64,000 nucleotides of DNA from an uncultured Eubacterium sp. (GTDB taxonomy: Bacteria > Bacillota > Clostridia > Lachnospirales > Lachnospiraceae), in assembly GCA_910584795.1 (NCBI GenBank), contig CAJUBZ010000001.1, positions 108,943-172,942 on the forward strand, read 5' to 3'. The position numbers and the translations under genes were made by a program. Under the pieces are notes generated by a model, which was not told the origin of the DNA, did no database searches, and saw nothing but the letters and a program-made list of their open reading frames with translations. Position 1 is the first letter of the stretch, and each line of letters starts with the position of its first letter. Positions 8,258 through 14,800 of this stretch are shown here, piece after piece.

Positions 8258-9677
8258 AAATGATAGAAAAAAGATGAATAAGCAGGCTATGGTTACTACG
8301 ATTGTTATAACTATGATTTTTGCGTTTATGATTGGATTTTATGCTTATTTTGTAGCAGTAGACAGTCAGAAGATATTGAATAATACGTATAACCGAAGAA
8401 TAGATGAAAATGCATCAAAGGTAGTCAGAGGTACGATTTACAGTCGCAGCAAAAAGAAACTGGCATATACAGATACAAAAGGAACAGAAAAAGATTTTTC
8501 AGACGATACAAGAGAGTACCCTTATGGCAAAACTTTCGCACATGCTATTGGCATAACAACACATGGCAAATATGGTTTAGAAAAAATATGTAATTATGAT
8601 TTGCTGTCATCCCAGACAAGTGTTATGCAAAAAATTATTAATGATTTTTCGAATACAACAGAAACAGGGTGTGATGTTTATACTACGTTAAGTGTCAGTA
8701 CGCAGAAGGCTGCTTATAATAGTCTTGAAGGATATAAGGGAGCTGTTTTTGTTATGAATCCGGATACAGGTGCTATTCTTTCCATGGCATCCAGACCTTC
8801 TTACGATCCGTATACCATTGATGATATCTGGGACGATTTGGTGAAGGACTCTAGTGATTCAAGACTTGTAAACAGAGCAACTCAGGGGAAATATATTCCG
8901 GGCTCAATATTTAAAATTGTGACTGCATTAGAATATATTAAAGAAAATAAAAATTACAATGATTTTGAATATTACTGTAATGGAAAAGCGTCCTTTAAAG
9001 GATTTTCTATTAAATGTTTTGATGGAACATCACATTATAGTGAGGATTTAAAAGATTCATTTGCTTATTCGTGTAACAGTGCATTCTCTTCTATTGGAAA
9101 TGAATTGAATATACCAAAATTCAGGAAAACAGCTGGTAAATTATTGTTTAATCAGCCATTACCATTAGAGATGGATTATAACGAGAGTGCTTTTCCATTG
9201 ACAAAAAAGTCTACTCAGTTTGATATTACGCAGACGAGTATTGGTCAGGGTAAGACAACGGTATCTCCGGCACATATGGCTATGATTGTTTCTGCAGTGG
9301 CAAACAATGGCATATTGATGAAACCGTATGTAGTTGATTATATTCAAAATAGTAGTGGTAATACAATAAAAATGGCTGAACAGGAAGAATATAAACGCCT
9401 AATGTCAAAATCTGAGGCAAAGATATTACAGGAGTATATGGCTGCAGTTTGTGAATATGGTACTGCAAAGACTTTCCGTTATTCTGATTATAAGGCTTAT
9501 GGTAAGACTGGAACGGCAGAAGTGGACAAGAAGGATAATGTAAATTCATGGTTTGTCGGATACGCAAAAAAAGGTAAGAAGAGAATTGCTATAGCAGTTG
9601 TTTTAGAGAATATGCCACAGGGAAGTAATTCTGCTACAAACTGTGCAAAAGAAGTATTTGACGCATATTTTGATTAA
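8190..9677 (+). CDS. Class B penicillin-binding protein (D,D-transpeptidase)
   Basis: The protein cross-links peptidoglycan together with the SEDS protein encoded just upstream. The 495-residue sequence has a basic cytoplasmic tail with a duplicated 9-residue unit (ETPRKS / KTPRKS), one membrane anchor near residues 30-52, a short linker domain, and a transpeptidase domain. The active-site motifs are SxxK (GSIFK), SxN (YSCNSAF) and KTG (YGKTGTAE). There is no PASTA domain. The start overlaps the SEDS gene by 68 bases and has AAAAGGAG upstream. The stop codon TAA is the first base triplet of a palindromic intergenic element. Confidence 0.92.
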   Translation: MSRKETPRKSESLKTPRKSKSVRNDRKKMNKQAMVTTIVITMIFAFMIGFYAYFVAVDSQKILNNTYNRRIDENASKVVRGTIYSRSKKKLAYTDTKGTEKDFSDDTREYPYGKTFAHAIGITTHGKYGLEKICNYDLLSSQTSVMQKIINDFSNTTETGCDVYTTLSVSTQKAAYNSLEGYKGAVFVMNPDTGAILSMASRPSYDPYTIDDIWDDLVKDSSDSRLVNRATQGKYIPGSIFKIVTALEYIKENKNYNDFEYYCNGKASFKGFSIKCFDGTSHYSEDLKDSFAYSCNSAFSSIGNELNIPKFRKTAGKLLFNQPLPLEMDYNESAFPLTKKSTQFDITQTSIGQGKTTVSPAHMAMIVSAVANNGILMKPYVVDYIQNSSGNTIKMAEQEEYKRLMSKSEAKILQEYMAAVCEYGTAKTFRYSDYKAYGKTGTAEVDKKDNVNSWFVGYAKKGKKRIAIAVVLENMPQGSNSATNCAKEVFDAYFD

Positions 9678-9895
9678 CAGTTCAGCCATGCGATACAGAA
9701 TAAATCTAACAAATGACTGCTTGCAGGCAATTTGTTAGATTTATTCTGTATCATATGGTGAGCCATCGCAGCGAGAAGAAGCGAAGCGAATTCGAGCTGC
9801 TGGCTGAACTGTAGCACAATTAAAGTTCAAAACATATGGTGAGCCATCGCAGCGAGAAGAAGCGAAGCGAATTCGAGCTGATGGCTGAACTGTTA
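9675..9895. repeat. Composite palindromic intergenic element, copy A
   Basis: A 14-bp outer inverted repeat (TAACAGTTCAGCCA, 9675-9688, with its exact complement at 9882-9895) includes the pbp stop codon. Inside is a perfect 23-bp stem (9692-9714 with 9730-9752) topped by CTG-CTTG-CAG (9717-9726). The 3' part is a 61-bp unit present twice with one mismatch (9752-9812 and 9833-9893), each ending TGGCTGAACTGT. Related copies lie at 25189, 32818 and 48785. This element fills most of the 330-bp gap between pbp and the Nudix gene. No transposase or coding frame is present. Confidence 0.85.
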
Positions 9896-9933
9896 TATAA
9901 TGTTAATATTTCTATATTTCTTCATAAGGAAAC

Positions 9934-9962
9934 TTGCATTGACATGGTTATTCCTGTATACT
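9934..9962 (+). promoter_or_regulatory. Probable promoter of the Nudix gene
   Basis: TTGCAT (9934-9939) and TATACT (9957-9962) are spaced by 17 bases, 45 bases before the Nudix start codon, immediately after the repeat element. Confidence 0.5.
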
Positions 9963-10007
9963 AAAAGTAATTATTATTAACACACTTGAGAAGCAGGAGG
10001 ATTCGCT

Positions 10008-10439
10008 ATGGATAAAGCGGTCAGTTGTGGCGGTGTGGTTATATTTAAAGGCAAGATTTTACTTTTATACAAAAATTTTCGTAATAGGTATGAGGGATGG
10101 GTTTTACCAAAAGGAACAATTGAAAAAGGAGAAACCTATCAGGAAACTGCATTAAGAGAAGTGAAAGAAGAGACCGGAGTAAATGCTAGGATTAATGAGT
10201 ATGTGGGGAAAAGCGAGTATTCTTTTAGTATTCCAGGAGATGTTGTCGAAAAGGAAGTACATTGGTTTTTAATGGCTTCTGATAGTTATTATAGTAGACC
10301 ACAGCGCGAAGAATATTTTTATCATTCAGGATATTACAAGTACATTGAGGCATATCATTTATTAAAGTTTCCAAATGAAAAAATGATTCTTGAGAAAGCT
10401 TATAACAAATATCTGGAACTTAATAAAAAACACAAGTAA
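10008..10439 (+). CDS. Nudix hydrolase
   Basis: The 143-residue protein carries a complete Nudix box, GTIEKGETYQETALREVKEE followed by TG, which matches the Gx5Ex7REUxEExGU pattern that binds Mg2+ and cleaves nucleoside diphosphates linked to another moiety. The N-terminus (CGGVVIFKGKILLLY) is the usual first strand of the fold. The substrate is not predictable; small members include Ap4A and 8-oxo-dGTP hydrolases. It has a good ribosome binding site (GCAGGAGG) and its own probable promoter. A strong terminator follows, so it is likely monocistronic. Confidence 0.88.
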   Translation: MDKAVSCGGVVIFKGKILLLYKNFRNRYEGWVLPKGTIEKGETYQETALREVKEETGVNARINEYVGKSEYSFSIPGDVVEKEVHWFLMASDSYYSRPQREEYFYHSGYYKYIEAYHLLKFPNEKMILEKAYNKYLELNKKHK

Positions 10440-10458
10440 AGATACAAACGTTATGATG

Positions 10459-10487
10459 AAAAAAGACAGGAAGTTCCTGTCTTTTTT
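10459..10487 (+). terminator. Rho-independent terminator after the Nudix gene
   Basis: A 13-bp stem made of AAAAAAGACAGGA and its complement with a 3-base loop ends in six T residues. The A- and T-runs on the two sides make it potentially bidirectional. Confidence 0.85.
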
Positions 10488-10498
10488 GTAGAGGTAAT

Positions 10499-11143
10499 AT
10501 GAATAAAATAAATTATCAAAAAGAATTAGAAAAAATAATTAAATATCATGAAAGAAAAAAGGAAGTGCCTGTATTATTGCTGCATGCATGTTGCGCTCCC
10601 TGTAGCAGTTATGTTTTAGAATACTTATCGAAATATTTTAAAATAGATATTTTATTCTATAATCCTAATATTGAAACGGATGAGGAGTATCGGCACAGGG
10701 CAGAAGAGTTAGTCCGGTTGATTTCTCAAATGGAGTTTGAACATTTGGTTACACCTATCATTAAACAGTATGAACCGGAAAAGTTTTATAAGTATGTGGA
10801 AGGTTTTGAGCAATGCAGGGAAGGTGGTAACAGATGTTTTAAATGCTATGAATTAAGACTTACAGAGACTGCTATGATTGCCGCAGAGAAAAAATATGAT
10901 TATTTTACAACAACGTTATCTATTAGTCCGTTAAAAAATGCAGAGAAATTAAATGAAATTGGAAAACGTTTAGAAGAAAAGTATGGAGTAAAATATCTCT
11001 ATTCTGATTTTAAAAAGAAAAACGGATATAAACGTTCTATAGAGTTATCCAGAGAATATGAGTTGTATCGACAAAATTTCTGTGGATGTAAATTTTCTAA
11101 GAAGCAGAATTCAGGAGATATTGAATTGAAACCAAGTGAATAA
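10499..11143 (+). CDS. queH: Epoxyqueuosine reductase QueH
   Basis: QueH performs the last step of queuosine synthesis, reducing epoxyqueuosine in tRNA, and replaces QueG in many anaerobes. The 214-residue protein begins its conserved core with LLLHACCAPCSS, followed by FYNPNIETDEEYRHR, then RCFKCYELRL and the terminal FCGCKFSKK. These cysteines are the conserved Fe-S and metal ligands of the DUF208 family. It starts 12 bases after the Nudix terminator with GAGG upstream. The length is typical. No other queuosine genes are in the window. Confidence 0.92.
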   Translation: MNKINYQKELEKIIKYHERKKEVPVLLLHACCAPCSSYVLEYLSKYFKIDILFYNPNIETDEEYRHRAEELVRLISQMEFEHLVTPIIKQYEPEKFYKYVEGFEQCREGGNRCFKCYELRLTETAMIAAEKKYDYFTTTLSISPLKNAEKLNEIGKRLEEKYGVKYLYSDFKKKNGYKRSIELSREYELYRQNFCGCKFSKKQNSGDIELKPSE

Positions 11144-11223
11144 TATGGTATATTCATTTCAGTAAATGTTATATTTTAAACAGAAGTGCAGGAACTTCTA
11201 TTGGAGCATCAGGAGGCAAAAAT

Positions 11224-12780
11224 ATGATATGTCCAAATTGTGGTTGTGAGTGTGATGAAAATTCAATGTTTTGTACAAAGTGTGGTACAAAAATTAATGC
11301 ATTTGAAAATGATATTACACCTACACCGATTGAAAAAGCATATGAGGATACTTTTACGGGAATTACAATTGAAGCAGGAAAAGAAGAGACAGGTGAAATT
11401 GCCAAAGAAGAACTGAAAAAAGAAAATATAAAAGAACCGGTAAGAAGATTGAAGGAAGAAATTGATGATTTTGATGATTCTTATATTGCTCCTTCAAAAC
11501 ATAAATATAAAAGTATAGATCAGTCTTATGAAGAGCACAAAAATTCATATAATAAAAAGAAACTGACCAAGAAGAACTTTTTTATGATTGCGGGAATTAC
11601 AGTTGTATTGCTTATAATTGCAGTTACTTCTACACTGTTAATTAAAAAGAACATTATGACAGAAAAATTTAACAAATATTTTTCGAGTGGTGAGAAGTAT
11701 TTTCAGGAAAAAAATTATGAGTATGCGAAATCCCAATTTATACTTGCATCGGGAAATGCTTTTACGAAAGAACAGAAAATAAAAGCCTATGAAAAAGTGT
11801 ATGAAGTGGATGGAAAGCTTGGAAATTATGAGCAGGAACAAGTACATTATTTAGAATTATTAATTGATGTGGATGAAGACAACGTTGATTATTATAAGGA
11901 ATTAATCGTTTTATATCAAAATAATGATATGAATTCAGAAATTAACAGATTGATTGCGAATGCACCAGGCACTATCCAGTCAGAATTGAAAGCCTTTGGT
12001 GGTACCATACCTGCAGCAAGTGTGGCAGAGGGAACTTATGATAAGCCAATCGAGGTAAAGTTAACTGCAAGTGATGAGGTGAAAATATATTATACATTAG
12101 ATGGCACAAATCCTATAGACAGTCTATCTAAGAAAGAATATAAGGAGCCGATAAATCTCGCAACAGAAGGAACATACACTCTTAGAGCGTACTCAGAAGA
12201 TAAAAACAAAAAAAATAGTAAAGACAGTACTTTTAAATATGTATTGCAATTTAAGAAAGTAGATGCACCTTCAGTGGAACCAAAGAGTGGAGAATATCAG
12301 TCGGAGGAAAAAATTATCGTAACAGCACCGGCAGGTTGTAAAGTTTACTACACAAAAGATGGTTCTGTACCAACAGCAAAAGACAAAGTTTACACAAAAC
12401 CAATTACTATGCCAAAGGAAAATTGTCTGTTTTATTTTGTGGCAATCAATGAAGAGGGAATCAGTAGCCAGGTAGTAACAAGAGCATATAATTATGCACC
12501 GAATAAAATTTCTTACGATCAGGCTGTAAATAAATTAACAGATTATCTGGTATCTTCCGGTGAGTTTGAAAATGATTTTGGCGAGTTTGAAAATGGAGAT
12601 GTAAGTTATTTTGAATATAAAGAAACAGCTGAGATAGACACTAAAGAATATTATATTATTCAATGCCAGATTGATGATAAAGATGGTATGAGTTTATCCG
12701 GTAAGACATACGCTATATCCTGTGAGTCGGGAAGTGTGTATAGTGTAAGTAAAAATGGAGATTCTTATGAGTTGAATTAA
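11224..12780 (+). CDS. Zinc-ribbon membrane protein with two chitobiase-type C-terminal (CHB_HEX_C-like) domains
   Basis: The 518-residue protein starts with a zinc ribbon (CPNCGCECDENSMFCTKCG). A charged linker and one membrane helix follow at about residues 118-142 (FFMIAGITVVLLIIAV). The extracytoplasmic part has a TPR-like helical stretch (FSSGEKYFQEKNYEYAKSQF), then two similar beta domains, each with a YYTLDGTNP or YYTKDGSVP motif as in PF13290-type domains. The C-terminal 100 residues are unassigned. This architecture is common in Lachnospiraceae and of unknown function, probably envelope-associated with a cytosolic zinc ribbon. A GGAGG site precedes the start. Confidence 0.75.
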   Translation: MICPNCGCECDENSMFCTKCGTKINAFENDITPTPIEKAYEDTFTGITIEAGKEETGEIAKEELKKENIKEPVRRLKEEIDDFDDSYIAPSKHKYKSIDQSYEEHKNSYNKKKLTKKNFFMIAGITVVLLIIAVTSTLLIKKNIMTEKFNKYFSSGEKYFQEKNYEYAKSQFILASGNAFTKEQKIKAYEKVYEVDGKLGNYEQEQVHYLELLIDVDEDNVDYYKELIVLYQNNDMNSEINRLIANAPGTIQSELKAFGGTIPAASVAEGTYDKPIEVKLTASDEVKIYYTLDGTNPIDSLSKKEYKEPINLATEGTYTLRAYSEDKNKKNSKDSTFKYVLQFKKVDAPSVEPKSGEYQSEEKIIVTAPAGCKVYYTKDGSVPTAKDKVYTKPITMPKENCLFYFVAINEEGISSQVVTRAYNYAPNKISYDQAVNKLTDYLVSSGEFENDFGEFENGDVSYFEYKETAEIDTKEYYIIQCQIDDKDGMSLSGKTYAISCESGSVYSVSKNGDSYELN

Positions 12781-12813
12781 ATAGAACAGAAAGTAAAGAG
12801 AAAGAGTAATAAC

Positions 12814-13527
12814 ATGAAAAAATAAATATTATTTTGTTTATAATTGTACTACTTTTTTTAAATCAGATAGTAATTTATGCAAATGAAGAACATAATGAAA
12901 AGGAATATGTAATTGACGAACTTGGAGACTATCTTGGAGGGTTTGATTATGATTCACAAAGTGAAGTTATGTTAAGTCAAAAATATGCCATCAATGGTTC
13001 AAAAAATAAAAGTAATATTTATTGATGACACGATAGGTGGTGTATGTTGGGCAGCCGCAGGAACAAGCATTATTAATTATAAGCGTGGTGGAACCAATTT
13101 TACAACAATGCAGACTTACAATTGGTTGAAAGAAAAATATGGGAGTACCCCTAATGGAGACTTAACATGTATAAAAAGAATGTGGGATTTTTATTGTATC
13201 ACAATGAAATATGTAAATCATAAGTTATCATTTACTACAGTTGTTAATAAAATGGAGGCGAAAAAACCTATTTTTTGTTGTTTTGATCATTATGAGGGAG
13301 CTAATTCAAATAAAAATTATGCACATGCAGTTGCGTTATGTGGATGTTTTTACAGACATGATTTAAAAAAATATCATTATGTATATATGGATCCTAATTG
13401 GGCAGAAAGTAAAGTTTATATTGTAAATCATATTCCTGAATCTATTTTAAATGGAGAGAGTAGTCCTTTTTATTATAATTCGGGGGATGGAACTATTTAT
13501 AATAATTGGAGATATGCGTTTTATTAA
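12814..13527 (+). pseudogene. Secreted papain-like cysteine protease broken by two 1-base slips in A-runs
   Basis: ATG at 12814 is followed by six A and then TAA. With one more A the frame continues as a signal peptide (INIILFIIVLLFLNQIVIYA). That frame stays open to about 13022. At a second A6 run (13001-13006) removing one A joins it to the frame carrying the protease core. The core has GGVCWAAAGTSIINY with the probable nucleophile Cys, YAHAVALCGC with the catalytic His, and YMDPNW, the pattern of C39/AvrRpt2-like papain-fold proteases. As written, no single frame encodes signal peptide plus catalytic domain. It may be a decayed gene, phase-variable, or affected by sequencing error. A secreted Ig-like protein gene follows by 13 bases. 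Confidence 0.7.
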
Positions 13528-13540
13528 GAGGAGAAAAGAG

Positions 13541-14206
13541 ATGAAAAAGAAAATATTTTTTGCTGTTATTGTAACAATAATTGTATCATGTGGGAAAATA
13601 TCAATAAATTGCTTTGCTTCTATCCCCCGATATAATATGAATCAATATAAAAAGGTTACTGTAAAAAAGAGTAGTAAAGTTAAATTTGTACAGCCTGCAA
13701 AGAGTAAGATTACGTGGAAAGTTTCTAATAAAAGGATTGCCACAATTAATAAAAAAGGGATGTTGAGAACAAAAAAATGTGGAAAGGTGAAAGTGATAGC
13801 AAAGACAACTAAGAAAAAATATATTTGTAATGTTACAATCAAAAAGAAAATCGTTAGAGCAACAGCGAAAACAGTGTATGGAAATACTATAAAGATAAAT
13901 GACGGAAGCATAGATTTTATAATATATAATAAGTCAGATGAATGTATTTCATTAGTACTTCCTCAATTGGAATATAATGATAAAGGAATATGGGAAGCAG
14001 AGAGTAAAAAGTCCAATATAGTGAATATAGGAGTGTGGCCTAATATTGTTATTTTACCAAGAAGTAATTATAGAGGAAGCTTTGATTATTCAGCTTATAA
14101 TATGACACATAGAAATTATAGGATAGTTTTTAATAAAGTTTTTATTGGTCCTAATTATAAAAAAGAATTAAGAACTTCAGTTAGTTCAGTATTTGAATTT
14201 ATATAG
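13541..14206 (+). CDS. Secreted protein with BIG2-like domain and a second Ig-like domain
   Basis: The ATG at 13541 follows AAGAGGAG and gives 221 residues; the longer open frame from 13451 lies inside the protease frame and is not used. Residues 1-26 look like a signal peptide ending near CFAS. Residues about 33-108 match a bacterial Ig-like (BIG2) domain, with ITWKVSNKRIATINKKGMLR and a lysine-rich end. Residues about 120-215 form another beta-rich region (IDFIIYNKSDECISL, YRIVFNKVFIG) similar to bacterial Ig-like domains of the Big_14 type. No enzymatic motif is visible. Its position just after the protease frame suggests the two proteins were made together, perhaps as partner or surface anchor. 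Confidence 0.6.
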   Translation: MKKKIFFAVIVTIIVSCGKISINCFASIPRYNMNQYKKVTVKKSSKVKFVQPAKSKITWKVSNKRIATINKKGMLRTKKCGKVKVIAKTTKKKYICNVTIKKKIVRATAKTVYGNTIKINDGSIDFIIYNKSDECISLVLPQLEYNDKGIWEAESKKSNIVNIGVWPNIVILPRSNYRGSFDYSAYNMTHRNYRIVFNKVFIGPNYKKELRTSVSSVFEFI

Positions 14207-14233
14207 AGTGAAAGAGATTGATGGTAGGAATTG

Positions 14234-14306
14234 AAAAAACTTATTTAAAGAAAAAGGTCTTGTAGTTGTAATGAATACAAGACCTTTTTCTTTAAATAAG
14301 TTTTTT
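14234..14306. terminator. Bidirectional terminator with a perfect 31-bp stem
   Basis: Bases 14234-14264 and 14276-14306 are exact complements around an 11-base loop. The stem begins with AAAAAAC and ends GTTTTTT, so both directions have a T-run. It separates the convergent Ig-like gene and tRNA-Leu. The stem is much longer than needed for termination. Confidence 0.8.
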
Positions 14307-14308
14307 AG

Positions 14309-14390
14309 TGCGGATGGCGGGACTTGAACCCGCACGCTTTGTGGGCGGCAGATTTTGAGTCTGCTGCGTCTGCCATTCCGCCACATCCGC
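14309..14390 (-). tRNA. tRNA-Leu (anticodon CAA)
   Basis: On the minus strand the 5' GCGGATG (14384-14390) pairs with CATCCGC (14310-14316), with discriminator A at 14309. The anticodon stem GCAGA/TCTGC encloses the loop CTCAAAA, giving anticodon CAA. A long variable arm and the T arm GCGGGTTCAAGTCCCGC are present, as expected for a class II tRNA-Leu reading UUG. CCA is not encoded. The gene has its own promoter and ends at the 31-bp hairpin. Confidence 0.95.
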
Positions 14391-14401
14391 AAGCAATAAA
14401 G

Positions 14402-14430
14402 ATATTATCACTTTGTTTTAAAAATGTCAA
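14402..14430 (-). promoter_or_regulatory. Promoter of tRNA-Leu
   Basis: On the minus strand TTGACA (14425-14430) and TAATAT (14402-14407) are spaced 17 bases, with TGA forming an extended -10. This strong promoter sits 12 bases before the mature tRNA 5' end and diverges from the csoR promoter. Confidence 0.7.
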
Positions 14431-14439
14431 TACAAAAAG

Positions 14440-14469
14440 TTGACATTATACCCTATGGGGGTATATAAT
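14440..14469 (+). promoter_or_regulatory. csoR-copA promoter with a CsoR-type operator
   Basis: TTGACA (14440-14445) and TATAAT (14464-14469) are spaced 18 bases. The spacer holds a perfect inverted repeat TATACCC-TATGG-GGGTATA (14447-14465), the known pattern of CsoR operators. Binding there would block the polymerase, with release by Cu(I). The arrangement implies autoregulated copper induction of csoR and copA. Confidence 0.85.
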
Positions 14470-14488
14470 TTGTTCGAGGTGGTGTATT

Positions 14489-14788
14489 ATGCATAATAAT
14501 TGTAGGAATCATAAAACTAAAAAAAGAGAAGAGAAAGAATATAAGGATTTAATGAATCGGTTAAATCGGATTGAAGGACAGGTGCGCGGTATAAAAAGAA
14601 TGGTAGAAGAGGAGGTTTATTGTCCGGATATATTAGTACAGGTATCGGCTGTTAATTCAGCTTTAAATAGTTTTAGTAAAGTTTTGTTGGATAATCATAT
14701 GAATACATGTGTTGTAGAAAATATCCAAAAAGGAAATATGGAAGTGATTGAGGAGTTAACAGCAACATTAAAGAAAATATTGAAATAA
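14489..14788 (+). CDS. csoR: Copper-sensing repressor CsoR
   Basis: The 99-residue protein is an all-helical DUF156 family repressor. The Cu(I) ligands are visible as Cys in EVYCPDI, His in LDNHMNTC and the Cys four residues after that His, the Cys-His-Cys set of CsoR rather than the FrmR or RcnR patterns. The RIEGQVRGI segment is the family signature. A matching operator lies in its promoter and copA starts 12 bases downstream, so it very likely controls copper efflux. Confidence 0.93.
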   Translation: MHNNCRNHKTKKREEKEYKDLMNRLNRIEGQVRGIKRMVEEEVYCPDILVQVSAVNSALNSFSKVLLDNHMNTCVVENIQKGNMEVIEELTATLKKILK

Positions 14789-14800
14789 TGAGGAGTTAAT

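Noticed and set aside
9675..9895. Copy A as a MITE or insertion sequence remnant
   Set aside because: There is an outer inverted repeat but no target-site duplication outside it, and arm sequences differ between copies, unlike copies of one transposon family.
14234..14306. 31-bp inverted repeat as a transposon end pair
   Set aside because: The arms are only 11 bases apart with T-runs on both sides and lie between convergent transcripts, fitting a bidirectional terminator.
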